The notes: generated from the letters alone by a model not told the origin. A DNA stretch of 64,000 bases from Ceratopteris richardii (GCA_020310875.1 CM035408.1:148041407-148105406), one strand, 5' to 3'. Positions 10,202 through 22,455 are shown, numbered from the stretch's first letter. Made by a program: numbers and translations.

Positions 10202-13200
10202 ATGGCAGAAGCAGCAAGTTCTAGCTCACAGGCAGGAGTAAGTATAACAGGAATTAATGTGGAGAGTCTACCTATTGAAGTACCACCAACTGAACGACCG
10301 GTAGAGCTACAACACCTTCAACAAATACCTATACCAGACCCTCCCACAGGAATAACAAAAAGAGTCCATGCAAATTCTCATTGGTTCAATGGCATGCCAG
10401 GGCCCTTAGGAGAGGCCAAGTATATTTGCGAGTCCAAGTGCGAGTATGATAGATCATGGGTGCGATTCCAATTCTTTTCCAAAGAGTTTGAGACTCTCCA
10501 GAACACACAAGATCTTCAGACCATATGGCAATGTGCAGGGCTGGTCGAGTACTTTGAGGCACCCTTACCCATGCTGCGCAACAATGAGTTGAAAGAATCA
10601 AACTTACATTGGAGTTGGTGAGCTCTGCTTTGACTATGCACAACACACATGTACCTTCTGAGAAGGATGCTCTCATTCCCACTAACATGAAGGATAGAAA
10701 ACTACTGAAGCTTAAAGATATGGCGGCACTCACACCAAACGTGTGTATCCCTCTCCGTATGTGCATGCAACATTTTGCTTTTCCTGGTCAAGATCGATTC
10801 ACACAACCCCACAAAAGAATATGGTTTGCTCTTTACTTGGCAGAGACAGGTGCATTACCAATTAAGCTTCCTATATGGATTGTGGAGTAGTTGTATGAAG
10901 CAAATAAAAGGTCATCTAGAAAACTAGTGGTGAATGGTTGTTGTGCAATCACACGCATTATCTACAAATGCTTAGCATATGATGTACCCATTGAATGTGC
11001 TTTAACTTGGGCACAACTACAAATGTTTAAGAGACTCAAAACTGCCACACATCAATCCAAGCGCATGAGGGGCTCGATTCCTTGTGTCCAGACATGTGAA
11101 GTTCTGACTACTCCGGAAGTCTCACCACGAGGGAAGGCCATACCTCCCTTTACCATCAGAATACCTAGACCTGGATTTGAAGGCACATCACAAGCTGCTC
11201 CCTCCGCTCCTCCTGTCCCTCTTGAATTTGAATTTCCTACGACTGGAGACGTTGAAGGGATGAGTACCTTCGACTTTGAATCATTCTTGCAGAATACACA
11301 ACTCTTTGATGTAGAGTTCTTTTCAGACACAGAAGAGCAGGGCACCTCTTCCCAAAGATGGAGGAAATCCACAGAAGGCCGCCATGTACATTGGGATGAT
11401 GATCAGCAGAGAAATTTATCTCAACAACTAGAACACTCAGAGGGAGAAGAAGAGGGAGGAGAAGAAGCAGAAGCACAAGAAACCACCGGAACCCCAGCAT
11501 ATACAGTAGAACTCCGAAGGCTATATCAAATCATGGAACGAGTGCGGTCGCAACAACTGCTCACCGAACAAAGCAGTAGGGTGCTCATGGCTCAGCTATT
11601 GGAAGAAGCTGGAGTTGACTCTGAATACAGCGAAGGCCTACTATTGATGGCAGAAACTTATGGGGTAGTGGAAGCAACCTGATCAATGATACAAAGGCCT
11701 CCGATTCAATATGATTCGCGAAGATTCCAAACACGATGATGGTCTGGTAAAAACATCCAGATTCCCATTACTACGGTGGAAGGACCTATTATTACATCTG
11801 AACCCATTGAGACAACCTCCCAAACAGCAGTAACGGCTGGCCAAGAGCTCCCAGTGACCCATGATGAATCAGCAGAACCACTACCACCGACCCCCCCACC
11901 ATCACCTCCTCGGACAGAACCTGTAAATATCACCTCGACTACCCAAACCACAGAGCAAACCTTCATTTTCCGTAGTCCCACCTCTAGTTCCACTTTGTTT
12001 TCCTCCTTTGAAAACCCTCTATATAATACCACCACCATCATAAGAGAGTCCTTAATAGAGCCTGCCATAGGACAACCAGCCCCCTCACCCTTAGCCATCT
12101 GCCATCCTGACTCTCGATCCATATTCTTTGGATTCTGTGCCACCACACCACCCTTCATGGCCTTCCCCCCTCCGGTCTCTCACTTTCCACCCCCCATACC
12201 ACCAGTCCTTCAACCCGCCCATGACTACTTTTGTAGAATGTTTCAAGCCACCACCCAACCCCGCTCATCGAGCTCTTTCCCAACATCCACACCACACTTA
12301 CTCACCATGATCACACACACACCACCTACCATCGACGGCACCTCCACCTCCCCCCACACTCCCACCTTCCCCCATTCCCCCTCCACCAATTTCACCTACA
12401 CACACGTCTCCAATAGACACATTCACTCTTCCCATTCCCCAATTCCCTCGCCTTGCATCTTCCATTGTACAAACCACACCTTCATCCATAGGCAATGCAT
12501 TTGACACTGTGCTCGCATGTGTTTCACAATTAAGGATAGAATACAATCAGCTCCAGCAACATAACGAAGGACTGCAAGAGCACTCGAAAGTGCTACAATA
12601 TCATCTTGCTACACTAGAAGAGGAGAATGTTGGTCTCCAGACACAATTTCAAACTTTACAAGAGGCTCATAGCATATTGGAAGTTAGGTTACAAAACATA
12701 GACCAAGAAGCAATACAAGTGGTGGAAGGTCATCTACAGACACAACTGGAACGCAATTCAAAACTTCAACGCAATATGGCACTTCTTAGAAGACACTTTG
12801 CAGCTGCTCACGAGGAGAATCGACGTCTACAGCTACACAACCAGGAGAATTTAGAGGCAATCATAGAAAGCACACTAGGGGCATCCATTAGTCCCTCCAA
12901 ATTCCAAGCAGTGACCCAAGATAACATAAAGATAATCCTTGAAGTTTATGCTATACTACTGGAGGCACATGACCAATTATCAGAGGAACTAGATCAACTC
13001 AAGCAGAAATGACAGAAAGACACAATCACTGCCCCTCAAACCACCGCCCCCACAGTTTCACTTCTCACAGACTCAGAGGCCCTAAAAGAAACAGGTCACA
13101 GAATTACAAGCACGCATACTACAATAGGAAAGACCACCTTCCCCACCCAAGGCTCCCACTGACGAAGAAACAGTACAAATTCCTGTAGAATAGACATTTG

Positions 13201-14333
13201 AAGAGGACTACGAGTCGCAACCCATCCTAGGGGGACAAAAAACAGAAGAAGGCCAGGATACCTTCAAAGCACCGTGACCTCCCTGGTTAAAACAGGTGGA
13301 GGAAATCGGGAGTTCTCATGAAGAATGCACGGTGGTGCATAATCAGGCCATGAGAGTCATAGAAGACACAGTATTACAATCTAGTTACTTCAAGAACTTG
13401 TCATCTAGATGTCTCATTATATCATCAGAACTCCAATATAGGCCTTACTATGTCATTCTCGCAGATTACAATTCAAAAATAGAGAGAGTGACAGGCAAGA
13501 TTCCGTCCTTCGCAACATAGTTTCAACCAGAAGACCTTCCTCTAGAAGCACAGAAAGGCAGGATCTATCAACCGACATGGCGGCAAAAGCTTCTAGAGAC
13601 ATATCCTGAAATGTTTCGCACATGGAACCACGCTTGTTTACATCTACTTTACAATCCATGCTACGGCCCGGTTCCATGATGCAGATCATGGAAGGCATTC
13701 AACATAAAGGTACATAATAATGCTCAATGTAAGGAATGGCTCAATTATCCGTACATAGTGCCACCGCAGGGGCCACCATCAATAGCATACATGATGGCAA
13801 CAATTTGACATTGGATGCCTCGATTGAAGCCCATGCCAGATGTGCCAGCCCAAATGATGCTCAAAATTTTGGATATGATGCAAGTTGTGCTCAAAACTTT
13901 TAGGAATGCAGAAGCACCACAGGTACGTCTGTCGGGGTTTACTAATGGAAATTACGATTTGGTGTATGACATGAGCACCACCCCCAGCATTCGTGTGGCT
14001 TACACTTGGCATGCGCGCATCAAATACCTCCCCACATGCTATAAACAAACATTCAAAGACATGTTCAGATCAGGTTTCTGGGAGTATCACTCGGAGGTCT
14101 TCGCACCGAAGCCTACACACCTTCTTCATCTCTTCGCATGTGAACAAGCTATGTACTCCGAGTACTACATGACGCCGCAACCCGATGTCCCAGGTGCCAT
14201 AAATTGGGATGCGCTGCAAGCTGATCTAGCACGAGGATTACAGATAGAAGAACACGAGCTAGCCACCAATGTTATCCAATACTACATTGACCACCCTATA
14301 GAGCAGAGGTCTATCAGAGAAGACAGACACTAG
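10202..14333 (+). pseudogene. Giant 3' ORF, family W copy B
   Basis: It starts MAEAASSSSQAG, like copy A's MAEAGTSSQAG. A deletion and frameshift near 10600 remove a block present in A. A TAG at 10888-10890 interrupts it, and further frame changes lie near 12500 and between 13010 and 13300. Domains: N-globular (10202-11050; NSHWF, GCCAITRIIYKCLAYDVP); acidic region (11400-11480); helical segment ending near 11680; proline-rich hinge (11780-12480); coiled coil (12509-13012); C-terminal domain (13290-14333; DLVYDMSTTPS, GFWEYHSEVF). It ends at a genuine stop (14331-14333) abutting the polypurine tract. That supports its being an element gene and not captured flank. Function unknown. Confidence 0.72.
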
Positions 14334-14344
14334 GAAGGGGGGAG
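14332..14344 (+). other. Polypurine tract, W-B
   Basis: A purine run (aggaaggggggag) overlaps the 3' ORF stop and abuts TGTTGGCA of the LTR. Confidence 0.8.
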
Positions 14345-14950
14345 TGTTGGCATACAAGTCATAAGAAGAGCATACAAGCACAAAGGAACAGTCACGCACA
14401 ATACGGCAACAAGGCCCAATCATTTTTTTTCATAAACAATTTTCACCTCAAGTGATTTTCATCACTACACACACATTGTAAATCCCGTTTTTGGTAGAAT
14501 AGACTCCAATGTTATCAAGCCGAGGATTCCTGGAGCTTCAAGAGTAATATAATTAGCTACATACCAGTTTTCATAATTTTTAGACTTCGTTTGAGCCCTC
14601 AAATAGGCTCTAGAACCTAATTTTTAACTAGGCCAGACACTAGCTCTGGACAAGGCCAAAGCTAGTCAAAAAACTATAAAAAGAGCTAGAGAGGTCATTT
14701 TTGGGGTTAGATTGTTAGTGATTTTAGCTTATGTAAGAGACTTTTTGACTAATGCAAAGAACTCCATTGTTCCTCTCCTTGTTCTTGCCTTGTGCGCGTG
14801 TGTGTATGTGTGTGCATGCTTGTGTGCTTCTCACTCACACACTTGTGCCATCACTTGCTCATATTCTTCATACTAGTCCTCACGTCTCCATGGATTGACA
14901 ATTATGAGGTGGATCTCCTCACATTGGTACTCACCATTGTGCTAGAGTGA
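14345..14950 (+). repeat. 3' LTR of family W copy B
   Basis: It starts TGTTGGCATACAAG and aligns with the copy-A LTR through the TATA region, GT-rich run and cactcacac block. The right end is replaced or closely followed by element T's LTR (TGTCATGG at 14951), so it may be slightly truncated. Confidence 0.75.
14675..14682 (+). promoter_or_regulatory. TATA box in W-B LTR
   Basis: TATAAAAA occupies the position matching TATAAATA in copy A. Confidence 0.55.
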
Positions 14951-15630
14951 TGTCATGGACAAAGGAAACTCTCAGATTCCATGTGAATCCTGTATCTCAT
15001 GATTGGTTCAGAATTTGGGGAAACTAATGCTTCCATTGCGTTCGGAACGTGCCAAAACCCTAAGATTGACTGTCTTCTTGCTTGATTCTGACATCCAGAG
15101 ACCATGCTATGAATTGATGAAATCATCGATGACATCATCAATTCGTAACCGCCCTAGAACCGCCCTTGGAAAACCTAGATAAGGAGGGGTTGGCCACATT
15201 CATAATCAGTCTTGCCAATACCAATCTTGGGAGCTCAAGGAGTCGTGGCCGCCAAGTACTCTTCAAGTTCTAGTTCTAGTTCTTGTCTTGTTCCTTGTTC
15301 TAGTCTAGTTCTTGGACATCCTATCTTGTCCCCTTGTAATCTCGTAGTACGAGATCCTGTCGAGTTCTTTCGTGTATCCAGTTCATCTCCCAGAAGGGAG
15401 TTCTTGTAATCCAGATATCTTGTCTCATACTCACGATCCCGGGTTGTGGGATCTCCTGTATCATCTCTAGTCTAGTTTTCCATACCTATTGGTCCCGATT
15501 TGTGGGACATCTTATATCAGTCACACATTCTTGTATCATTTTCCCTACGTGGGTGTTCTTGTAATCATAAGTGTATTTCGGAAATCTTGTCTACTGTAGT
15601 TAGAGAGCACAATCTAGTGCTCCCCTGACA
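14951..15630 (+). repeat. 5' LTR of element T
   Basis: Bounded by TGTCA at 14951 and TGACA at 15626-15630, with ttttggcaagac after it as a possible primer-binding region. It holds short internal repeats (agttctagttctagttcttg near 15262-15300, and repeated gggttgtgggatctcctgta / gatttgtgggacatcttata motifs). Without a second copy the boundaries are inferred only from terminal dinucleotides and the gag start. Confidence 0.55.
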
Positions 15631-15667
15631 TTTTGGCAAGACTATCTTCTATCCAAGACCAGACATC

Positions 15668-16139
15668 ATGGAGAACGCTTATGAACAGATCGTAGCATCA
15701 CTTCAGAGTCTCCAACAACAAGTCGAAGACCTAAGTCATCGACAGACACAAGTCGAGATGGGACATCCAGTGCATGTAGGTGCACTCCTCCAAGAATTAT
15801 AAGAATGAATCGGGAGTCTTCAAGCAAATCAAGGGAGTATTCAAGTGAATCAATGGCCTAGTACATCATTTATGAAGGAACCCAAGATCTGCATGCCAGA
15901 AAAGTTCGATGGGGATCGCACAAAGTTTCGTGGATTTCTTCAGCAAGGTAAATTGTATATCCGTATGCAACCTGATAGATACCCTGACGAGGCATCCAAG
16001 GTCGGGTTTATTGGAACCTTGCTCTGTAGCCAAGCATTATCATGGTTTGCGCCAATCTTGGAGAAGAACATGGCAGTACTTCAGGACTATGAGGGATTTC
16101 TTCAAGAACTCTCCGCCACATTTGGAGATGCAGAAGGAG
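15668..16139 (+). pseudogene. gag N-terminal part of element T
   Basis: ATG at 15668 (MENAYEQIVASLQSLQQQVEDL) gives a short coiled-coil start and then stops near 15800. The frame then reads KICMPEKFDGDRTKFRGFLQ, DEASKVGFIGTLL, ALSWFAPILEK and LQELSATFGDAEGE. The spacing of KFDG, FRGFL, ALSWF and F..LSATFGD resembles gag proteins of Tf1/Tcn1-type chromoviruses and their domesticated animal relatives; family assignment is from memory of the pattern. It is cut at the S junction before any zinc knuckle. Confidence 0.65.
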
Positions 16140-16149
16140 AGAAGTTACC

Positions 16150-17060
16150 CTCTGTTATAAAAAGGGATAGTGCCACAACCAAGAGGCTAAGTGGACTATT
16201 TGAGGATTTCCTTCATCTCCCAGGTTCACTTCTCGAACTAGCATTTCAGGACTCATCTCTCTTGAAAAAGCATCTCCACTGTGAGCAGGGGTGGAATTCA
16301 CCTTATGTTCCACAATATGTTGCTTGATCCATCCTTGAGGAATTTCTGAAAATGGAAGGTCTTCTCTGCTCTCAGGCTCAAAATTAGACCTTTGAGACTC
16401 AAAATTAGCCTCCTCCAAGGCTTCTTCAATTTTGTCATTTTTATGCTTTTCTACCCTTTTGCAGAACTCTGTAGTGGTGCATCCTCGCAAAATTGGCCCA
16501 TTTTGATCCAATGGACCAATTTGGTCCGATGGCCCAATTCGACTATTTGGGCCCCCTGAAGAGACTAACTCACTTCCCGCTACTTTTTGCTCCCTTCTTG
16601 CTAATTTTTTACCACCAAGGCCATTTTTTGAAAAATGCCCAAATTTGATCTCCAAAGGTTCTTTTGATGGCCGAATTTGACTATTTGGGCCCCCCGAAGA
16701 TACTAACTCACTTTCTTCTACTTTTTGACCACCAAGACCATTTTGTGAAAAATGCCCAAATTTGATCTCCAAAGGCTCTTTAATTTGGTCCGATGGCCCA
16801 ATTCGACTTTTTGGTCCTCCCGAAGATACTAACTCACTTTCTGCTACTTTTTGACCACCAAGACCATTTTGTGAAAAATGGCCAAATTTGACCTCCAAAG
16901 GCTCTTTAATTTGGTCCGGTGGCCCAATTTGACTATTTGGGCCTCCTTAAGATACTAACTCACTTTCTGCTACTTTTTGACCACAAAGACTATTTTGTCA
17001 AAAATGGCCAAATTTGATCTCCAAAGGCTCTTTCTTCACCTCGGTCTCTGTTTTCCTGCA
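16150..17060 (-). repeat. Protease-RT spacer with coding minisatellite, S3
   Basis: On the minus strand an open stretch (16898-16155) encodes tandem units with KFGHFSQNGLGGQK and ESELVSSGGPNSQIGPSDQI. Repeats of ccaaatttgatctccaaagg occur near 16637, 16757, 16881 and 17008, giving units of roughly 120 bp. The frame leads towards the RT start (WHYPFL), where a CAA-to-TAA change gives a stop, and the sequence is then cut at the junction with T gag. Equivalent spacers are 39431-40339 and 54271-55080. Confidence 0.75.
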
Positions 17061-17950
17061 AGGACTCACTTTTTCTCCTTTGTGAGTGATTGAGCATAAA
17101 TTTCATTTTTCGACTCTTTTTCCCTTCCTTGGGCTTCTTTTGCAAGTTCTTCATTTATTTGTAATCTCAACAGTGCAACACTCTGCACCACCCATCATCC
17201 AATTTAACAAATTTTCTTCTTCTTGGGGTACAAAAGGCATTACCTGAGTATCTACATATCCAGTTGTCTTGTTGGAGTCACATCCTTCTTCTAAGTGTAC
17301 CTATAAGTGGTTATTAGTGTTCGAGGAGATCCACATCTGGTTTCTTTCCCAATCTTGTAGTGCTTTTGCTTGCCTTAACCAAGGCCTTCCCAAAGCTAGA
17401 GGATAAGAACTTTGCTGTCACAGGGCAATCACAACAAAATCCAGGAGGAATTGACAACCTTGTACTGACATGTGTACCTTCTCAATGATGCCGAGGGGCA
17501 TAACATGATGCTGATCTGCTAATGTGACAGTGAAGAGTGCCGCCTTGGTTAGGTTGAGTTTGAATTTATTCATTGTAAAATCAGGCATCAGATTGATGCC
17601 ATAGCCTCCATCTATAATGACACCAATTAGACCTTCATCGTTTATGAACATAGATAGCCTTGAGCTTTGATAGTCTACCAAGGGTGTGGGCGGAAAGTCA
17701 ACCATGAAACCATATACACTCGGTGGTGGGCTCAAGTAGGCCAAGTGTATAACTTTCAATAAATCACTTCTTACTTTTGAATCCATTTTTATGAGTTGGT
17801 ACAAATAAACCTTATGATGAATACCTTTCAAGATTTCCTCAATCTTATCCTCTTGTGTGTCTTCGTGAAAGCTTACGGGTTGGTCCTTAAGGGAAGTAGT
17901 CACCATATCATAAGCTCCTTCAATGTCTGCTTGGCCCTTCCAACATAGTC
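17061..17950 (-). pseudogene. Aspartic protease region, S3
   Basis: On the minus strand 17906-17418 is open and encodes SRLSMFINDEGLIGVIIDGG with YGINLM, the DGG-type active site of plant gypsy retropepsins, and VHMSVQGCQFLLDFVVIAL. LGRPWL follows in a second frame. Compared with S2 about 75 bp are missing near 17945. The tail to about 17180 ends near the CCTVE/CCIVE block before the spacer. Confidence 0.75.
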
Positions 17951-19082
17951 ATCATGGGCACTGAAGAAGATGAAACAACATAAGACTGAGTGGTCATACC
18001 TTCTACTTGTGGGGAGACTGCAATCATGTGAATTGGAGCAGGGCGGCTTCTTGGGCAATCTCTGGTATAATGATCCTTGGCATCTGGACAATGCTGACAG
18101 GGAGGTGCACCTTCTGGCAGAGAACACATGTTCTGCATATGGCCATACTCACCACAACGATAACAGATCAGTGGCCTATTATATCTAGGCCGAGTAAGAT
18201 AGGTCTCTTCTCTATTAGGTACATTTGAAGTACTAGCATAATACGAATCAAGAACATGAGGGTTACCATGCTATTGTACTCCCTTGAGGTAGTAGGAGTC
18301 TCTTGCTTCATGACCATCCTTGCCACAGAATTGACAGCTCACCTTGTTAGGACAATTAACATTTGAATGTCCATTTTTGCTACATATTGTACACCAAACC
18401 TGCCTTTGTATGTCCTGTGTAGTGCGCAAATCTTCTAACTCATGACAAAGTTGAGCTACTTCATCCACATTGTGGCGCGGTGGTGGTGGTATGACCTTCT
18501 CTTCTTCTTGACTATGCTGCATTCTTAAGGCTTCCAACTCCTTCCTGAGTTGCTCAATAGGATCTAAGTGTGATGCATAATTTGGTTGATTATCTTCTTC
18601 AAAATGTAGCCTAGCTTCCTCAATGCGTGATGCAGCTGCAACAAAATCATCCAATGTTGCATCCAATCTAAGAGATTTGCGAAGCTTTTGCTGAGATGAC
18701 TTGGGCAAAGCTTTCTCTATACATTTTTTAACCAGGAAATCACCTGGAGCATGTGGCAGACGTGAAACAAGTGCTTTTGTCCTAGTGAGAAGTTCGTGAA
18801 AGGATTCACTTGGTCTCAGCTTTAAATTCTCTAGCTAATCTAGAGCTCTTTCCAAGGAGTCACTTGGTGTGAATGTCTGTGAGAATGTCGTCTTCAGTAC
18901 CTCCCATGTAGTGAAGTGGCCATCTGCATATTGACTATACCATTTGTCAGCAAGACCTTCCAATGTAGATGGGGAGAGGACCAGCATTGCATCCTTCTAC
19001 ACAAACAGGTTCTCTGTCTAATCGAGTGTGGGTCAGGTACCCACTCACAGGATTCAAAAAAAACCAAGAAACAGTGTGACAC
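17951..19082 (-). pseudogene. gag, S3 (deleted)
   Basis: The minus-strand fragment 18708-18271 encodes LDATLDDFVAAASRIEEARL, a charged helix and the zinc-knuckle region (CQFCGKDGHEARD). A second knuckle is frame-broken near 18150. Relative to S2, roughly 300 bp of the N-terminal gag are missing near 19000: the deletion joins tgcatcc to ttctacac. Several frameshifts follow, so it is not functional. Confidence 0.75.
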
Positions 19083-19126
19083 ACTCTATACTGCACTAAT
19101 TACCTCACACAAAAATGCAAGGGTCC

Positions 19127-19143
19127 CACCGGGCATGCCAAAC
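19127..19143 (-). other. Primer-binding site, S3
   Basis: Directly after the LTR end (minus strand ...CTCTACA) comes gtttggcatgcccggtggga. The S2 equivalent (49049-49067) reads ttggcacgcccggtggg. The tRNA is not assigned. Confidence 0.6.
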
Positions 19144-20285
19144 TGTAGAGGGGGTGATCAGGTCTATACTTCCAGTACTCCTTCTACTCAAGGGAGGTTC
19201 TCCTTAGGGAAGTATACCCTCTAACATCATTGTCTAAGGTACTACTTGAGAAGATAAACCAAGAAACAGTCAGAGTGTTACAAATATGCTGAAAAGGCCA
19301 ATTCGACCAAGATTAAAAAAATTACGCTAGTTCACAAAAGATAAAATTGTTAACAGTACAAAAGGTCTGATCACTCGAGAGATGAACTAGGACATCTCAA
19401 CACAGAGAAAGTATACAAATGCAGAGAAGGTATACAAGTGTGGTATAAAATGCTATGAACTCCAGCTTACAAGTGACTATCCCGGTATATCCAATCTCAT
19501 TATCATGCCGACTGCCCCAACACTAAAGCTCTCACTCTGTATATTCTCTAACAGAGAAGCCTCTTCTATAGTGGGCAAAATCACATCAGTGAGCAGAGAA
19601 TAATCAAGGAGAAGCCTGATTAGAGCACTCTCAAAATACCACAGTAACACAAGTAGACCCTAATTGACAAAAGCTAGAATCACATAGAGATGACAGTGAG
19701 TGTATCCCTCAGCTTCCTAAATCTCTGTATATCCTTCCGAATGGACCCTTCACTAACATATAACTCTGACTATCTGTACCTCCCCCAAACGAGTGCAAAT
19801 TGATTCTTATATAGATCTCGAGGCCGAGAGAGTGACTTCCGCTGGATTCCATCATTTGAGGCACCATCACTGTTCACTACACACGCGCGACCAAGGGAGT
19901 GGCTTCCACCGGATCCCATCATTTACTGCACCATCTCTGCACGTTGCAAACGCGCCGCCAAACTAGTCTGATGAAAGTGGAGGGAAAGTTGGCTAATTTT
20001 GAGTAGGTGGGCTAATTGTGGTATTTGACAGCCAACTGACTCAAAAGTGCCTGAAGACTTCAGAATATGTCCTTGAATGTGAGACTCTTTCTTATCCTGA
20101 ATCAACACTTTATCACAAATCTGATAGATGACTTGATTCTCGCGCCGAGGATGAATTTCGAGCGACAAATTTTGAAGGATAAATTTTGAGGGTCAAATTT
20201 TGAAGGACAAATTTTGAAGGTCAAATTTTGAAGGACAAATTTTGAAGGACATATTTTTAGGGTCAAATTTTGAAGGACAAATTTT
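19144..20285 (-). repeat. Family S LTR, inner copy, distal part
   Basis: This is the promoter-to-U5 end of the second S LTR. On the plus strand it starts TGTAGAGGGGG and reaches the satellite at about 20160-20285, where the K element interrupts it. It aligns closely with 49068-50290 in the other S LTR. It contains a TATA box, and the sequence around 19800-19930 is shared between copies. The remainder of this LTR is 35524-36537. Confidence 0.85.
19806..19815 (-). promoter_or_regulatory. TATA box in S LTR (inner copy)
   Basis: On the minus strand CTATATAAGA, conserved at 49731-49740. It lies downstream of the satellite array, placing the array in U3. Confidence 0.5.
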
Positions 20286-21222
20286 TGTTAGTCGGCCGCC
20301 GGAGTGGGACAGATGTAATGACTGCCAGATGTAACGGAGTTTTGCGAAACACGCGCGAAAAGTTGGTACGTGCACGCATCTTGTAAATCTATATAAAGCA
20401 ATGTAAGGAGAATGGTCAGAGAGACGTCTTTTTTGGAATTGCCAGATTGTTCGCCTTAACATTTGTGAGATTGGTGTTTACACTATTCTGAAGTTCTGAG
20501 TACTGTTAGTGTTGAGTTGTGCATCGTCTGCTTATACTGTAATTCACTGTAACGGGTAGTTGAATGACGGATTGTGTGTCTGATTGCTGTCAACGTATTG
20601 TATTGCTGTGTGTTCTTCAGTTATTCTCGTACTCTCAGTCGTGTTGAGTAGTTATATTACCGTATGAGTTGAATAGTTAACCTGATGCACTGTTGAGTAT
20701 GTTCTGTTTGTTTTACTGAACTCATTGCATTCGGTGACGATGACGAACTATTGCTTTCGGTAAACGTAAACCTTTTATTTGAGATCACTGGAAAGTGTTA
20801 TGACGAGTGAATCTATCAGCTATCATATTCACTCTGGTTGATTTATTACATACTAGTGAATCTGTAGAATGGATTACTACTCTGTTCTAATAGTAGGTTA
20901 GTCTGGAGAATTTCGGTATGCACGAGTATAGAAACCAAATATTGCCTAGTTATTACCAGTAACTGAGCTAAGACGAGTAGTCACGCTTTTGACGTTGTAA
21001 CGAAGATTTGGGAAATAAGTACAGGGCCTCTGTCTAATAGACCCCTACCACTCCCAAGAACCCACATTGGTTTGGTAACGCCTTTCGGTAATGATACTTA
21101 AAGTTTAACACGTTTTACGGTGAATCACTGTTTCACGGTTAACATTCCTGTTTTACGTTTAACATTTGTTCGGTAACGATTTCGGCGAGTCAGTAACACA
21201 TCGTACGGTTAACACTTTAACA
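20286..21222 (+). repeat. 5' LTR of K element
   Basis: 937 bp, TGTTAG...TTAACA, matching 34584-35523 with scattered substitutions and small indels. TATATAAA is at 20390-20397, only about 105 bp from the LTR start, so U3 is short and the transcribed part long. Confidence 0.92.
20390..20397 (+). promoter_or_regulatory. TATA box in K 5' LTR
   Basis: TATATAAA, conserved in the 3' LTR at 34688-34695. Confidence 0.6.
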
Positions 21223-21224
21223 CT

Positions 21225-21240
21225 TGGCACCATCTGTGGG
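21225..21240 (+). other. Primer-binding site, K element
   Basis: TGGCACCATCTGTGGG begins two bases after the 5' LTR. The inverted fragment carries a near-identical site around 7545-7562. I do not assign the priming tRNA. Confidence 0.65.
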
Positions 21241-21380
21241 AAGGTGGCATCACGATTTCTAGTTGTTTGTCAGAATCGAACATCCAGATTACCGTTCGAT
21301 TGATTGGAAGTAGCAACAAAACCAGATTGTTGCAAACTGTTTCGTTAGTAATACTACGCGATTAGTACAAAAGATGATAC

Positions 21381-22151
21381 ATGCCGGTTACTCGATCCGG
21401 TGAAATGTATCCCAAGAACCATCAGTGTGAAGTACTTAATGTACTAAAGCCAACTTTGGGAGGTAGAAGTACAACTAGGGCTGACCCAGTTGTCAAGAAA
21501 GTTAAGAACGATAAAACTGATTCCGGTCATATTCCGGTGGAACGTGTTACGCCTCTGGTACATTCCGGTACTATTTCGGCACAGTCTATCGAAGATATAG
21601 TAATTCCAGAACCTACCAAGATGCAATTGGAAACTAGTTTAACAATCTTGGAAAAAGATTCAGATTTATCTACGATTAGAAACACTGTAGTCAAAGAAAT
21701 CGGCGAAGGCGAAAAAACGCCGAATTCGGGCATAATTTCAGTTCATACCGGTGATATTTCGTTAAGAGAATCACAGTTTTTCGGTGACGGTTTCGCATTT
21801 TCTGCTGAATCTTCAGCCCAACCACCGCGCTTGGAAGCGAGTTCTCATACACTGGACATCAAGAAGGAAGGAAAGCTGTTCGAAACAGAGATTCGAAGCA
21901 TATTAAGCAAGATCATCGCATCGCAAAATACGCCATCCGACGATACAGATTCCGGTAGTTCAGATATTCAGGCCCGAGATACAGAAGGAAGGTATAAAAC
22001 ACTCACGATGAACGGACAACAACAACAACAACAGTCATGTCCACCCAGGCAGCCTCCAACAGGAGTGACGTACACGAAATTTGGTGGATTCCCAGGAGAT
22101 GATCCGGATGCTCACGTACGCACATTCGAGATAAGCTATGCAGTTCTCAAC
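21381..22151 (+). pseudogene. gag N-terminal part, K element (split by Copia-1)
   Basis: ATG at 21381 (MPVTRSGEMYPK) opens a low-complexity region, a Q-run (22016-22032), and the start of the capsid domain VTYTKFGGFPGDDPDAHVRT, ending at TSD tcaac (22147-22151). The remainder is at 27312. The distance 22152-27311 is 5,160 bp, a multiple of three, so removing Copia-1 and one TSD keeps the frame: the gag was open across this site when Copia-1 inserted. Confidence 0.88.
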
Positions 22152-22381
22152 TGTTGGAGTTAGACGTCTGCGGAAGCACGCGAACAGCACAAGGAAGAAG
22201 AAGAAGCTTGGAGCACAACACACAAGACTGAATATATTACTAGAGAATGTACAAAGATAAGTAGCCCATTAGGGCAATAGGCGTATATACAAGCCGGGGG
22301 AAAAAAACCTCCTAAAGAGGGAAAAAAGTGCCCCGGCGGTCCTAGAGTGTTCACACACATCACTACCTAAATATATCAACA
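22152..22381 (-). repeat. 3' LTR of Copia-1
   Basis: TGTTGGAG...ATCAACA on the plus strand. The adjacent polypurine tract, read on the minus strand, is at 22382-22394 (cccaggggggatt). Confidence 0.95.
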
Positions 22382-22394
22382 AATCCCCCCTGGG
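22382..22394 (-). other. Polypurine tract of Copia-1
   Basis: Minus strand cccaggggggatt abuts the 3' LTR. Confidence 0.8.
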
Positions 22395-22455
22395 AGTGAT
22401 GCAGTGAACAAGGAGCTGGCACTCATGTATAAGGAAGTGCCGAGCTATGTGGAAA

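Larger units (their letters stand above)
8040..14950 (+). mobile_element. Family W retrotransposon, copy B (integrase to 3' LTR)
   Basis: The 5' part (LTR, gag, RT) is missing. What remains is the integrase core end and C-terminus, protease-like domain, W-x-P-K module, leader, giant 3' ORF, polypurine tract and 3' LTR. It is the most informative copy for domain order because pol reading continues from integrase into protease and on to the W-x-P-K module. Its left edge abuts the inverted K fragment; its right edge abuts the LTR of element T at 14951. Confidence 0.85.
14951..16140 (+). mobile_element. Gypsy-type fragment T: 5' LTR and partial gag
   Basis: A 680-bp LTR-like block with 5-bp inverted ends (TGTCA...TGACA) is followed by a short leader and a gag frame. 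The gag is cut by a junction to the minus-strand S array within the shared run at 16134-16150. No pol remains. It is a single fragment with no second LTR in the window. Confidence 0.65.
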
